A DNA stretch of 64,000 bases. Source: Luteimonas sp. 9C (lineage in GTDB: Bacteria > Pseudomonadota > Gammaproteobacteria > Xanthomonadales > Xanthomonadaceae). Of this stretch, positions 1 to 8,938 are shown one piece after another (position 1 is the stretch's first letter; every line of letters begins with the position of its first letter). The stretch lies in the NCBI RefSeq assembly GCF_902506295.1, contig NZ_LR733312.1:1149572-1213571 (forward strand), in the 5' to 3' direction. The translations under genes and the position numbers were made by a program. The notes beneath the pieces were generated by a model, which ran no database searches, was not told the DNA's origin, and saw only the letters and a list, made by a program, of their open reading frames with translations.

Positions 1-261
1 GAACGCGCCGGCGCGCTCCTTGACCCGCACCGCGTCCTCGATGTCCCACAGGCGCTCGTTGACCGCCTTGAGGTCCGCGCGCAGCCGCACGATGTCGTGA
101 CCGGCGGCCGGATGCGCCATCCACGCCTGCTCCAGCGCGCTCAATTCCGTACGCACGTTGGTCAGCTTGGCGGGATCGTCCATCCGCTCGGACTTGATCT
201 GCAGGATCGACAGCTTGTCGAGAAGTTCGCCGAAGGAGACGGGGACGGAGATTTCGGACAT
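1..261 (-). CDS. Conserved hypothetical protein, DUF6165-like, C-terminus off the window
   Basis: The first 87 residues of a leftward gene are visible; it runs off the left edge. It begins MSEISVPVSFGELLDKLSIL and continues as a charged helical region (LQIKSERMDDPAKLTNVR). From memory this opening resembles the DUF6165 family of small soluble proteins of unknown function, but that is recognition, not a search. No signal peptide or membrane segment is seen. It is divergent from the neighbouring tRNA-Ser gene. Confidence 0.6.
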   Translation of the reverse strand, partial: MSEISVPVSFGELLDKLSILQIKSERMDDPAKLTNVRTELSALEQAWMAHPAAGHDIVRLRADLKAVNERLWDIEDAVRVKERAGAF

Positions 262-373
262 GGACAGCGCCGTGGAGGTGGACGGCCCGGCAGTGTAACG
301 CCGCGCTTGTCGGCCACGCAGCGCGCCCGTATCATTGCGCCCCCGGACGCCGCGAGGCGGTCGGGGACCATCT

Positions 374-464
374 GGAGAGGTGGCAGAGCGGTTGAATGTA
401 CCTGACTCGAAATCAGGCAGGCGTTTATAGCGCCTCGGGGGTTCGAATCCCCCCCTCTCCGCCA
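374..464 (+). tRNA. tRNA-Ser (CGA)
   Basis: A class II tRNA of 91 nt with encoded CCA. Acceptor arms GGAGAGG/CCTCTCC pair, the anticodon loop CTCGAAA gives CGA, a long variable arm follows, and the T-loop is GTTCGAATCC. It reads UCG serine codons. Confidence 0.96.
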
Positions 465-474
465 GATTCGCAAA

Positions 475-494
475 CGCCCCGCAAGGGGCGTTTT
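475..494 (+). terminator. Rho-independent terminator after tRNA-Ser
   Basis: CGCCCC and GGGGCG pair around a GCAA loop and are followed by TTTT, 11 bp after the tRNA end. Confidence 0.75.
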
Positions 495-1033
495 GCGTTT
501 ATGGCGGAACGGGGGATTTGATGAGAACCCCTGGTTCGACGGATTCGCCGGGCGCGGATCCGGACAGCCAAACGGCTGGCCCCGGAAGCGCGAAGCGCTG
601 GAAGGGTGAGGCCCTTGGACGGGCCGAACGATCCCCCGGTGGAAAACGCGGGTGACTGCTGCCGGACACCAAGCCGTGCTTCGCCACTGCGCGAAGACGC
701 CACTCGTAGACCCTCGAGATCACCTGTCCCAGTCTCTAGGATCAAATTTCTCAACAGCCATCCGGAGGCTGAAAAAACGCTGCAGCTTTCACCGGGACGA
801 CGCTACCCACCCAATGCGACGTGGCGATCACCCCACGCCATGCACCACGTGCACGACGCTTGCCCTATGCTCGTGACGGGTCCACCGTCACAATAGCGAA
901 TGCGCCTACCCTCCCAGCCCCGGACGCCTCGTATCGTGTCTCGCGTCGATTGCCGTACCGTGCTGGCCGCCTTCGCAGGGTGCCCGCGTTGTCAGCGGCA
1001 GACCTCCCCTTCGGACGCGACCCAGGGACGCGC
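495..1033. other. Gap with no supported gene
   Basis: About 540 bp between the tRNA-Ser terminator and the phosphatase start. Short open frames exist on both strands, but none has a ribosome site, a family resemblance or a plausible composition. I see no hairpin array, repeat or RNA gene here. Confidence 0.5.
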
Positions 1034-1738
1034 ATGATCGAGTTCGGCCATCTGACGCATGTGGGCCTGCGGCGCGACCTCAACGAAGACACCTATTACG
1101 GCGACAGCGAACTCGGTCTCTGGCTGATCGCGGACGGCATGGGGGGTCACGAATACGGCGAAGTGGCCAGTGCGCTGGCGCGTGAGACGATCGTCCGCGA
1201 AATCCGCCAGGGCACCGCGTTGCCGCAGGCGATCCGCATCGCCGACGAGGAGATCATCCGTGCCTCGCGCCGGCGCAACGACAGCCTGCCGATGGGAACG
1301 ACGGTCGTGGCCGCGCGCGTGACCGGCCACCGGTTCGAAGTCGCATGGGTCGGCGACAGCCGCGTCTATCTGTGGCGCGACAACAAGCTCGCGCAGCTGT
1401 CGCAGGACCACAGTTACGTGCAGGAGCTCATCGCCCAGGGTGCGATCAGCATCGACCAGGCGCGCAGCCATCCGCATCGCAACGTGGTGACCCAGGCACT
1501 GGGCGTCACCGATCCGCAGACGCTCAACGTCGAGACCCTGTCGGGCGAACTCAGCCCCGGCACCCAGCTGCTGCTGTGCAGTGACGGCCTGACCGAGGAA
1601 GTCGACGACCGCGCGATCTCGCGGGTGCTGGCGCACCTGGAATGCAGCGCGCAGGAATGTGTCGACGGCCTGGTCGCCGCCGCGCTCGATGGCGGCGGCT
1701 CGGACAACGTCACGGTGATCCTGATCCGCCGGCACTGA
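1034..1738 (+). CDS. PP2C-family serine/threonine protein phosphatase
   Basis: A 234-residue metal-dependent phosphatase, predicted to remove phosphate from Ser/Thr residues in the cytoplasm. PP2C motifs appear in order: NED (17-19), the metal-binding DGMGG (34-38), VGDSRVYLWRD in the middle, then SDGLTEEVDD and GSDNVTVILI near the end. The frame is open upstream to 821, but the PP2C fold starts at MIEFGHLTHVG and an AGGGA lies upstream of the ATG at 1034, so the longer frame is rejected. The length matches stand-alone bacterial PrpC/Stp/PppA phosphatases. No kinase partner is adjacent, so its substrate is unknown. Confidence 0.88.
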   Translation: MIEFGHLTHVGLRRDLNEDTYYGDSELGLWLIADGMGGHEYGEVASALARETIVREIRQGTALPQAIRIADEEIIRASRRRNDSLPMGTTVVAARVTGHRFEVAWVGDSRVYLWRDNKLAQLSQDHSYVQELIAQGAISIDQARSHPHRNVVTQALGVTDPQTLNVETLSGELSPGTQLLLCSDGLTEEVDDRAISRVLAHLECSAQECVDGLVAAALDGGGSDNVTVILIRRH

Positions 1739-1753
1739 GCGCCGGCGCGGATT

Positions 1754-2479
1754 TCAGGCCGTCTCCAGTTCCACCGGCGCTTCCATGGGCGCCCACAGGC
1801 ACATGCCTGCTTTCTTGCGGATCGATTCGATCCGCGCCGCATGGGCGGCGAGTTCGTCGGCCTGAACCACCAACGCCGGCCGCGCGCCCGCCGGCTGCGC
1901 CAGCACGATGTGGCTTGCGGTGCGCTCCGGCTCAGCCGAAGCGCCGAAGCCGATTTCGTGCTGGCCGGCGGTGAGTGCGAGATAGACCTCGGCCAGCAAC
2001 TGCGCATCGAGCAGCGCGCCGTGGAGCTGGCGATGCGCATTGTCGACGCCGAGCCGGCGGCACAGGGCGTCGAGCGAATTGCGCTGCCCCGGATAGCGCT
2101 GGCGCGCGAGCAGCAGCGAATCCTCCACCGTCACCCGCTGGCGCAGCGCGCCGTAATGCGGGCCGAGCAACGACAGCTCATTGTCGAGGAAGCCGACGTC
2201 GAAGGCCGCGTTGTGGATGATCAGCTCGGCGCCTTCGATGAATTCGAGGAAGGCGTCGGCGATGTCGGCGAACGGCGGCTTGTCGGCGAGGAACTCCAGG
2301 CTCAGCCCGGTGACCTCGGCCGCGCCCTGTTCGAAGTCGCGGTCGGGCTTGATGTACTGGTGGTAGGTGCGACCGGTCGGGCGGCGCTCGACCAGTTCCA
2401 CGCAGCCGATCTCGACGACGCGGTTGCCCTTCTTCCATTCCAGGCCGGTGGTTTCGGTATCGAGGACGATCTGGCGCAT
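1754..2479 (-). CDS. dnaQ: DNA polymerase III epsilon subunit (3'-5' proofreading exonuclease)
   Basis: A 241-residue DEDDh exonuclease, close to the 243 residues of E. coli DnaQ. Exo I is LDTETTGL (catalytic D and E), Exo II is HNAAFDVGFLDNEL, and Exo III is the HRQLHGALLDAQL segment with His and Asp. It proofreads for the replicative polymerase. The start MRQIVLDTETT at 2479 is chosen over the longer open frame because the fold begins there. It lies 13 bp downstream of rnhA on the same strand. The two genes are also neighbours in E. coli, where they are divergent; here they are tandem. Confidence 0.95.
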   Translation of the reverse strand: MRQIVLDTETTGLEWKKGNRVVEIGCVELVERRPTGRTYHQYIKPDRDFEQGAAEVTGLSLEFLADKPPFADIADAFLEFIEGAELIIHNAAFDVGFLDNELSLLGPHYGALRQRVTVEDSLLLARQRYPGQRNSLDALCRRLGVDNAHRQLHGALLDAQLLAEVYLALTAGQHEIGFGASAEPERTASHIVLAQPAGARPALVVQADELAAHAARIESIRKKAGMCLWAPMEAPVELETA

Positions 2480-2492
2480 GCGTGTCTCTCCG

Positions 2493-2939
2493 TCAGGCCG
2501 CAGCAGTGCGCTGTTCGCGCGCGGCGGCACTGGCGAGCGCGTCGACGCGCTCGTTTTCGGGATGTCCGGAATGGCCCTTCACCCAGCGCCAGTCGATCTG
2601 GTGGCGTTCGCAGGCGATCTGCAGCCGCTGCCACAGGTCCTGGTTCTTGACCGCGCCGCCGCCGGCGGTCTTCCAGCCGCGCTTGATCCAGTTGCGCATC
2701 CACTCGGTGATGCCCTGGCGCACGTACTGGGAATCGGTGTGCAGCACGATCTCGCAGGGCTCGCTCAGCGCTTCGAGCGCGGCGATGGCGCCCATCAGCT
2801 CCATGCGGTTGTTGGTGGTCAGCGGCTCGCCACCCGAGAGCTCGCGCTCGGTGGCCTTGTAGCGCAGCAGCGCCCCCCAGCCCCCGGGGCCGGGATTGCC
2901 GAGGCAGGCGCCGTCGGTATAGATCTCGATCGACTTCAT
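2493..2939 (-). CDS. rnhA: Ribonuclease HI
   Basis: A 148-residue enzyme cutting the RNA strand of RNA-DNA hybrids. The catalytic set is visible: D in [12 protein letters not shown] in [11 protein letters not shown] in HTDSQYV, and H and D in [12 protein letters not shown]. The ATG at 2939 has a GGA about eight bases upstream. A TTG at 2954 would add five residues and cannot be excluded. It sits between the methyltransferase gene and dnaQ in a leftward run. Confidence 0.95.
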   Translation of the reverse strand: MKSIEIYTDGACLGNPGPGGWGALLRYKATERELSGGEPLTTNNRMELMGAIAALEALSEPCEIVLHTDSQYVRQGITEWMRNWIKRGWKTAGGGAVKNQDLWQRLQIACERHQIDWRWVKGHSGHPENERVDALASAAAREQRTAAA

Positions 2940-2964
2940 GGATGTTCCGGACAAATAAGGGAGA

Positions 2965-3627
2965 TCAGGCCGCCGGCACCGCGAGGGGCAGCGGCATCGC
3001 GCGGCGGCTGCGCATCGGGGTCAGCGGCAGATGCCGCTTCTGCCCGCGCAGCGCGTAGGCCGCGCGCAGGCCCGGGCCGTTCTGCGATTCCGTCACGGCC
3101 TCGGTGCGCCAGCTCGGGCCCACGCCGTTGGAGACCGCATCCGGCGCCAGGCCGGCGTCGCGCATCCGGCGACGCCAGGTCAGCGGCTCGGCGCTGGCGA
3201 TGCCGGTTCCGCGCCAGCGCCAGCGGTACGGCGTGAGCGGATTGAGCACCAGCAGCCACAGATGGCCACCGGGCGCGAGCACGCGCGCGGCCTCGTCGAG
3301 CAGACCGAGCGCATCGCCCCGGCCACCGACCACATGCTGGAGGACCACCGCGCCGAAGGCCTCGCTCGGCAACGGCAGGGGCACGCCACAGCGCACGGGC
3401 CCGTGCAGGCCGTCGCCCGTGCGCACCAGGCACAGGCCGCGCCCGTCGACCTGCCGGTCCGGCCGGGTCGGCGTCAGCCACAGCCAGGGCAGACCGGGAT
3501 GCGATCCCAGGGCGTCGGCGACGAGCGCGTGCTCACTGTCGAGGATCGCGCGGCCGGCCGGGGTGTCGAACCAGTCGCGGGCGCTGCCGGGTTGACCGGC
3601 CGGGGAGATCGCGGGCATGGTCGGCAT
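2965..3627 (-). CDS. Class I SAM-dependent methyltransferase, YafS-like
   Basis: About 220 residues. The centre carries methyltransferase features: [14 protein letters not shown], then [17 protein letters not shown], the usual post-motif III strand. In E. coli the gene between gloB and rnhA (yafS) is also a methyltransferase, so position supports the call. The substrate is unknown. Starts at 3627 or 3618 are equally likely (MPTMPAIS). It is divergent from gloB with only 35 bp between them, so the two genes must share a compact promoter region. Confidence 0.8.
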   Translation of the reverse strand: MPTMPAISPAGQPGSARDWFDTPAGRAILDSEHALVADALGSHPGLPWLWLTPTRPDRQVDGRGLCLVRTGDGLHGPVRCGVPLPLPSEAFGAVVLQHVVGGRGDALGLLDEAARVLAPGGHLWLLVLNPLTPYRWRWRGTGIASAEPLTWRRRMRDAGLAPDAVSNGVGPSWRTEAVTESQNGPGLRAAYALRGQKRHLPLTPMRSRRAMPLPLAVPAA

Positions 3628-3662
3628 TGTAATGGCTTCCAGCCGCCGCCGAGCCCACACCG

Positions 3663-4427
3663 ATGCGACTGCAGCCATTGCCCGCGTTCGATGACAACTA
3701 CATCTGGACGCTGTCGGATGCGTCCGGGCGTGCAGTCGTGGTCGACCCGGGGCAGGCCGCGCCCGTGCTCGCCGCGGCCGATGCCGGCCTGACGCCCGCC
3801 GCCATCCTGCTGACCCATCACCATGCCGACCACATCGGCGGCGTTGAGGCACTGCTGGCGCGCTGGCCGGACCTGCCGGTGTTCGCACCCGACGACCCGC
3901 GGATTCCGCAGGCGACGGTCCGCGTCGGTGACGGCGAGACCGTCGGGATCGAGGGCTGGCGCTTCGCGGTCATGGCCGTTCCGGGCCACACGCGCAGCCA
4001 CATCGCCTTCCATGGCCACGGTCATCTGTTCAGCGGGGATACCCTGTTCAGCCTCGGCTGTGGGCGCATGTTCGAAGGTACCGCGGCCCAGATGCTGGCC
4101 TCGCTCGACCGGCTGGCGGCCCTGCCTGCCGATACACTCGTCTGCTGCGGTCATGAATACAGCCAGTCGAACGCCGCCTTCGCGCGCGTGGTCGACCCGG
4201 ACAACGCAGCGCTGCGGCGCCGTGAACAGGAGATCCTCGACATGCGCAGCGTTTCGCGCCCCACCCTGCCCGTCGCGCTCGCCAGCGAGCTCGACTGCAA
4301 TCCCTTCCTCCGCGTCGACGCCGATGCGGTCCGCGCCGCCGCCTCGCATGAGGCCGGCACTGCGCTGACCGACCGGGTCGATGTCTTCGCCGCATTGCGG
4401 CGCTGGAAAGACGGCTTCCGCGCATGA
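3663..4427 (+). CDS. gloB: Hydroxyacylglutathione hydrolase (glyoxalase II)
   Basis: A 254-residue metallo-beta-lactamase-fold enzyme that hydrolyses S-lactoylglutathione, completing methylglyoxal detoxification. The metal motif [10 protein letters not shown] lies near residue 55, GHTRSHIAF supplies another His ligand, [12 protein letters not shown] the bridging Asp, and CGHEYSQSN the later His. It begins [15 protein letters not shown], the characteristic GloB N-terminus. It overlaps the next gene by ATGA, indicating translational coupling with mltD. Confidence 0.95.
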   Translation: MRLQPLPAFDDNYIWTLSDASGRAVVVDPGQAAPVLAAADAGLTPAAILLTHHHADHIGGVEALLARWPDLPVFAPDDPRIPQATVRVGDGETVGIEGWRFAVMAVPGHTRSHIAFHGHGHLFSGDTLFSLGCGRMFEGTAAQMLASLDRLAALPADTLVCCGHEYSQSNAAFARVVDPDNAALRRREQEILDMRSVSRPTLPVALASELDCNPFLRVDADAVRAAASHEAGTALTDRVDVFAALRRWKDGFRA

Positions 4428-5596
4428 CGCCGGGGCGCCTGACCCGTCTGGCCGCAGCGCTGTTCGCACTCGCGGCCCCGGCAGCGACCAGCTTCGCGAC
4501 CGATACGCCCGCCGGCGACGCCACGGCGGCACGGGCGCCTGCCACGCTCGCCGCCGCGACCTCGACGCCTGCCGTCACCCGCAATGGCCAGGAGGTCTAC
4601 CGCCGATTCCTCGATGGCCTTTCCGAGCCCGGGTGCACAGCGGAGGCGACGGAACGCTGGCGTTCGCATTTCGGCCATGTGCCCCGCCAGCTGGCCTCGC
4701 GTGGCAACGATGTGCTGCCGCTGTTCGCCTACGTCGTCGAGGAGGTGCGCGCCCAGCACCTGCCGACCGAGTTCGCCCTGATCCCGTTCGTCGAGAGCGG
4801 CTACCGGCCCGGCGCCCGCAGCGCGTCCGGCCCCGCAGGTCTGTGGCAGTTCATCGCAGTGACTGCGCGCAATCACGAAATCCCGATCCGTCCCGGCTAC
4901 GACGGGCGTCTGTCGCCCGCCGACTCCACCCGGGCCGCGGTGCGTTATCTCAAGACCCTGCACGGCATGTTCGCCGGCGACTGGCGCCTGTCCGTGATGG
5001 CCTACAACGCCGGCGAGTACCGCGTCTTCGGCGCGCTCAAGCGCGCCGGGCAGGAGGCCCGCAACGCCACGCCCGCATCGCTGCCGATGCCACAGCACAC
5101 GCAGGCCTACGTCCGGAAGCTGCACGCCCTGTCCTGCCTGATCAAGGAAGCGGGCGAAGGCGAAACGTGGATGGCCGCGATGGATCGTGAAGTGCCGGCG
5201 TTGACCGCGATCGCGGTGCCGGACGGGGTCCGCGATCTCGACGCGCTGGCGAGCCGCCACGAGACCGACGCCGCGCGTCTCAAGCGCCTCAATCCTGCGC
5301 ACGTCGATGGCCGCATCGCGCGGATCGGCCAACCGGTCACGCTGCTGGTGCCGCAGGCCGCGGCCGCGCCGCCGGTCTTCATGGCCGAGGCACCGCCCGA
5401 GGCGGACGCCATGCCTGCAACCGTCGGCGACGCCACGCCGACCGCGCGCCGGATGCATACGGTGGCGCGCGGCGAATCGCCCTGGTCGATCGCCAAGCGC
5501 TATGGCCTGCGGACGCAGGAGCTGTTGACGCGCAATGCGCTCGACGCGCGCAGCGTGTTGCGCCCGGGCATGGAACTGCTCATCGACGAACGCTGA
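4424..5596 (+). CDS. mltD: Membrane-bound lytic murein transglycosylase D-like protein with LysM repeats
   Basis: A 390-residue envelope protein. An N-terminal hydrophobic signal (residues 5-25) leads to an SLT domain with catalytic Glu in [10 protein letters not shown] and the flanking SGPAGLWQF and [10 protein letters not shown] motifs. The C-terminal half holds one diverged and one clear LysM module ([17 protein letters not shown]) for peptidoglycan binding. It cleaves glycan strands, forming anhydro-muropeptides. The ATGA overlap with gloB matches the gloB-mltD neighbourhood of E. coli. The signal lacks an obvious lipobox Cys, unlike E. coli MltD. Confidence 0.92.
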   Translation: MTPGRLTRLAAALFALAAPAATSFATDTPAGDATAARAPATLAAATSTPAVTRNGQEVYRRFLDGLSEPGCTAEATERWRSHFGHVPRQLASRGNDVLPLFAYVVEEVRAQHLPTEFALIPFVESGYRPGARSASGPAGLWQFIAVTARNHEIPIRPGYDGRLSPADSTRAAVRYLKTLHGMFAGDWRLSVMAYNAGEYRVFGALKRAGQEARNATPASLPMPQHTQAYVRKLHALSCLIKEAGEGETWMAAMDREVPALTAIAVPDGVRDLDALASRHETDAARLKRLNPAHVDGRIARIGQPVTLLVPQAAAAPPVFMAEAPPEADAMPATVGDATPTARRMHTVARGESPWSIAKRYGLRTQELLTRNALDARSVLRPGMELLIDER

Positions 5597-5640
5597 CCGG
5601 ACACCATCGGCCGGCGCACGTTCGCCCGCCAGTCGCCAAC

Positions 5641-5670
5641 AAAAAAGCCCGGCACGTGCCGGGCTTTTTG
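5641..5670. terminator. Bidirectional terminator between mltD and ppiD
   Basis: A perfect 20-bp palindrome at 5646-5665 (AGCCCGGCAC/GTGCCGGGCT) is flanked by A6 on the left and T5 on the right. It can serve both convergent genes. Confidence 0.9.
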
Positions 5671-5688
5671 CGGGTCGCGAACGCGCGC

Positions 5689-7674
5689 CTAGAGGCGCGC
5701 TTCGTTGACCGTGATCTTCATCTCGCGGCGCAGGCTGCGCTGCAGGACTTCCGCATCCTCGCTGCCCAGCAGGCTGCCGAGCTGCTGGCGCAGCATCGCC
5801 TGCTCCTGCTCGCTCGCATCCGCGGGATTGCCCGGCTCGACCTTGGTCACCGCGAACACGACGGCGCTGCCGTCGGCCAGCATCACCTTGCCCGGCGTAG
5901 GCGCATCGCCGGTCGGCGGTGCCGCACGGAAGTAGGCCTGGCTGGCCGCCGCATCCGGCACCGGCGCACCGCGCGGAATGCCCGGCACGTCCTGCGCCTG
6001 CAGCTGGCGTTCGCCGGCCAAGGCCTGCAGGGTCTTGCCGCCCTTGATCTCGGCCACCATCGCATCGGCAGCCTGCTCGGCCTGCTTGCGTGCACGGTCG
6101 GCACGGACCTCGGCGATCACACGCTCGCGCACCTGCTCCAGCGGCTGCGCGCGCTCGGGCGTGTGACTGGTGACGCGGATGAATACCGTCTGGTTCGGGC
6201 CGATCTCGATCGGATCGCTGACCGTGCCGTCCTGGGTCAACGCTTCCGAGAACGCCGCCTGCACCACCGCGTTGTTGGCGGCGATGCCGCTGCCGGCACC
6301 CCGCGCGAACGGCGCGATGGTCTGGATCTGCACGCCGCCGGCGGCAGCCGCAGGCTCCAGCGACATCGGGTTCTTGTTGATCTCGTCGACGACGCGACCG
6401 ACCTGCTCGTTGTAGACACGCGAGCTGTCACCTTCGCTGACTTCCTTCTCCATCTGCTCGCGCACATCTTCGAACGCGACCGGCTCGCCGGCGTCCACTT
6501 CGCGCAGCTGCAGCACGTGCCAGCCGAAGTCCGTACGCACCGGCGCGCTGACCGCATTGGGCTGCATTGCGAACAGCGCATCCTCGAACGCGCCGGCCAT
6601 CATGCCCTTCTCCACCCAGCCCAGATCGCCGCCGCCGTCCCTGGAACCCGGATCGTCCGAGTTCTCGCGGGCGAGCGCAGCGAAATCGGCACCCGACGCC
6701 TGCGCCCTGGCAGCGATGTCGGCCGCCTTCTTCTGCGCGGCCTGCTGCGTCGCCTCATCGGCATCGGCCGGCACTTCGACCAGGATGTGCGAGGCCAGAC
6801 GACGCTCGGCCGTCGCGAAGCGCGACTTCACCTGTTCGAAGTGGGCGCGCGCCTCGGCCTCGTCGACGGCCGCGTCGTCCGCACCCTTTCCGGCAGCGGC
6901 CTTGAGCTCGATGTATTCCAGCGCGACCTTTTCCGGCTCGCGATAACGCGCGGCATGCGAGTCGTACCAGGCCTGCTGGTCGGCCTGCGACACGTCGGCC
7001 ATGTCGACGGCAGGCGGCGGCACGACGACGAAGCTGACGTCGCGACGCTCCCCGAGCAGACGCATCAGACGGGTGGACTCGCCTTCGGTGACGAACGCGG
7101 TTTCGGCGATCGACTGCGGCACCAGGACGCGCTGCAGATCGACGCGGATGCTTTCCTGGAACTCGCGCGGCGTGCGCGGCGGCTGGGTGGACTGCAGGGC
7201 CATCTGGTAGCGCTGCGGATCGAAGCGGCCCTCGACCTGGAACGCCGGGATCGACTGGATGATTTCCTGCACCTGCGCATCGCCGATGGCGATGTTGGCG
7301 CGGTCGGCGGCCAGGCCGAGCACGGCGCGGTCGATCAGCTGCTCGAGCACTTCCCGCTTGCTCTCCATCGTTTCGAACGCGCGCGCATCGAACGCCTCGC
7401 CCTCCTGCTGACGACGTTGCTCGCGCATGCTGTCGAAGGTCTGGCGGAATTCTTCGGCACTGACCTCGGCCGACGTCCACGCGAACTTGCGGACCAGCCA
7501 CCAGTCCGGCGCGGACTGCCACCATTTCGGCGGCGCCTCGACCTTGGCGGCATAGTCGGCATTGTTCTGGAACAGATACTGCTCCATGCCGAAGAACGCG
7601 AAGGGGACCGCGAGTACCGCCACGATGGCGATGGCGATCCAACCACTGGTCTTATCTCGAAGCGCTTGCAGCAT
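5689..7674 (-). CDS. ppiD: Periplasmic peptidyl-prolyl isomerase / chaperone PpiD
   Basis: A 661-residue inner-membrane-anchored foldase. MLQALRDKTSGW is followed by one membrane segment (IAIAIVAVLAVPFAFFG), then a SurA-type chaperone domain, then a parvulin domain around residues 265-370 (ASHILVEVPADAD, FGWHVLQLREV). It helps outer-membrane proteins fold at the translocon. Its length is close to E. coli PpiD (623). It is divergent from hupB; the two are neighbours in E. coli as well. Confidence 0.93.
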   Translation of the reverse strand: MLQALRDKTSGWIAIAIVAVLAVPFAFFGMEQYLFQNNADYAAKVEAPPKWWQSAPDWWLVRKFAWTSAEVSAEEFRQTFDSMREQRRQQEGEAFDARAFETMESKREVLEQLIDRAVLGLAADRANIAIGDAQVQEIIQSIPAFQVEGRFDPQRYQMALQSTQPPRTPREFQESIRVDLQRVLVPQSIAETAFVTEGESTRLMRLLGERRDVSFVVVPPPAVDMADVSQADQQAWYDSHAARYREPEKVALEYIELKAAAGKGADDAAVDEAEARAHFEQVKSRFATAERRLASHILVEVPADADEATQQAAQKKAADIAARAQASGADFAALARENSDDPGSRDGGGDLGWVEKGMMAGAFEDALFAMQPNAVSAPVRTDFGWHVLQLREVDAGEPVAFEDVREQMEKEVSEGDSSRVYNEQVGRVVDEINKNPMSLEPAAAAGGVQIQTIAPFARGAGSGIAANNAVVQAAFSEALTQDGTVSDPIEIGPNQTVFIRVTSHTPERAQPLEQVRERVIAEVRADRARKQAEQAADAMVAEIKGGKTLQALAGERQLQAQDVPGIPRGAPVPDAAASQAYFRAAPPTGDAPTPGKVMLADGSAVVFAVTKVEPGNPADASEQEQAMLRQQLGSLLGSEDAEVLQRSLRREMKITVNEARL

Positions 7675-7935
7675 GGGTCAGGACACGGGATGGCGAGCCG
7701 CCCAGTGTACCCGCAAGCCCGCCACCGCGCAGGCGCGGAGGCCGTCTGCAATGCGCCGCGAGCGCGCTGGAACCTGTTCAGTCGCGATCGGGAATCCGGT
7801 CGTAATCACCAGGGGGATCGCGTAACATGCGCGCCTGACCGGAATCCACGTCCGGACCTGCAGCGCAACGCGCGGCCGGCCGGATGCTCCAGACGTACGA
7901 CACGTCGACATCTCAAGAAGAAGAGGAATTCACAC

Positions 7936-8217
7936 ATGGCAAACCTCACCAAGTCCGACATCATCGCTTCGGTTGCCGAAAAGTCCGGCCTGTCGCGCGC
8001 CGACGCCGGCCGTGCCGTCGATGGCCTGCTCGACACGATCACCGAGGCGCTGAAGAACGGCGACGCGGCCAACTTCGTCGGCTTCGGTTCGTTCGTTGCC
8101 CGTCCGCGTGCTGCCCGCACCGGCCTGAACCCGCAGACCAAGGAGCCGATCCAGATCGCAGCTTCGACGGTGCCTGCGTTCAAGGCTGGCAAGGCGCTGA
8201 AGGATGCAGTAAAGTAA
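7936..8217 (+). CDS. hupB: DNA-binding protein HU
   Basis: A 93-residue nucleoid protein that bends DNA as a dimer. The N-terminal helices are MANLTKSDIIASVAEKSGLS and the arm motif is GFGSFVARPRAARTGLNPQT. The ATG at 7936 has a purine-rich ribosome site (AAGAGGAA) and removes the spurious long frame that starts opposite ppiD. tRNA-Val follows 20 bp later and may be co-transcribed. Confidence 0.97.
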   Translation: MANLTKSDIIASVAEKSGLSRADAGRAVDGLLDTITEALKNGDAANFVGFGSFVARPRAARTGLNPQTKEPIQIAASTVPAFKAGKALKDAVK

Positions 8218-8237
8218 GCGGCTCGATTGTTCCGCAT

Positions 8238-8312
8238 GGGTGCTTAGCTCAGCGGTAGAGCGTCTCCTTTACACGGAGAGGGTCGGGGGTTCGAAACCCT
8301 CAGCACCCACCA
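8238..8312 (+). tRNA. tRNA-Val (TAC)
   Basis: 75 nt including CCA. Acceptor GGGTGCT/AGCACCC, anticodon loop TTTACAC giving TAC, T-loop GTTCGAAAC. Confidence 0.96.
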
Positions 8313-8327
8313 AGAGTTTCAAAGCGC

Positions 8328-8404
8328 GGAGCGGTAGTTCAGTTGGTTAGAATGCTGGCCTGTCACGCCGGAGGTCGCGGGTTCGAGTCCCGTCCGCTCC
8401 GCCA
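8328..8404 (+). tRNA. tRNA-Asp (GTC), copy 1
   Basis: 77 nt including CCA. Acceptor GGAGCGG/CCGCTCC, anticodon GTC, T-loop GTTCGAGTC. It lies 15 bp after tRNA-Val. Confidence 0.96.
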
Positions 8405-8416
8405 ATTCTTCAAGCG

Positions 8417-8446
8417 AAAAACCCTGCAGCGATGCGGGGTTTTTTG
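8417..8446 (+). terminator. Terminator after the hupB-tRNA-Val-tRNA-Asp run
   Basis: AACCCTGCA pairs with TGCGGGGTT (one G-U pair) around GCGA and is followed by a T run. Confidence 0.8.
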
Positions 8447-8787
8447 TGGGCGATGATTTTCGGTATCGCACCGGTCCTGGACGATGGATACGTTGATCCG
8501 CCGCACGACGTCGCACGCCAGCCGGGCACATACATGATCGCGCGTGTCGGGCTGTGGCAAGTCACACGCCCACCGATGGCGGCGACGCGCGCCAGCCCGC
8601 CTATCGACATCCAGCGACGATGACCTGCGCAAGGTGCAACGGCGCCCGGTCGCGTGCGGGCCTGCAGGAAAGAACGCGCGCGCAGAGCGTCGTCTGCAGC
8701 CCGTCTGGTCGCGTGGCCGGACGCCATGAAAAAAAGTGCGTGCAGCCTCTTCCCAAGCCCGGCGTTTCATGTAGAATCTCGCGCCTT
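8447..8787. other. Gap between the two tRNA-Asp genes; possible tRNA promoter at its end
   Basis: About 340 bp without a supported gene. Near its right end TTCCCA (8752-8757), a 16-17 bp spacer and TAGAAT (about 8772-8777) could form a sigma-70 promoter for the second tRNA-Asp gene. This is a weak match at the -35 box. Confidence 0.4.
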
Positions 8788-8864
8788 GGAGCGGTAGTTC
8801 AGTTGGTTAGAATGCTGGCCTGTCACGCCGGAGGTCGCGGGTTCGAGTCCCGTCCGCTCCGCCA
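8788..8864 (+). tRNA. tRNA-Asp (GTC), copy 2
   Basis: 77 nt including CCA, identical to the copy at 8328-8404 and likely a local duplication. Confidence 0.96.
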
Positions 8865-8875
8865 TTTGCAAGCGA

Positions 8876-8904
8876 AAACCCCTGCAGCGATGCAGGGGTT
8901 TTTC
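8876..8904 (+). terminator. Terminator after the second tRNA-Asp
   Basis: ACCCCTGCA and TGCAGGGGT pair around GCGA and are followed by TTTT. It closely matches the terminator after the first copy, so the duplicated unit probably included it. Confidence 0.85.
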
Positions 8905-8938
8905 GTGTGTGGCGATCTCGATCCCGAACGCTCCGGTG

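Noticed and set aside
162..473. Antisense ORFs over tRNA genes (also 425-754, 8319-8531, 8767-9132, 22819-23424)
   Set aside because: They translate tRNA genes and their surroundings into well-known spurious tails such as GGIRTPEAL and ERTGLEPATSGV.
5656..8217. 853-codon frame opposite ppiD and joined to hupB
   Set aside because: It mirrors the ppiD codons with His/Arg/Leu-rich sequence; only the HU part from 7936 is real.
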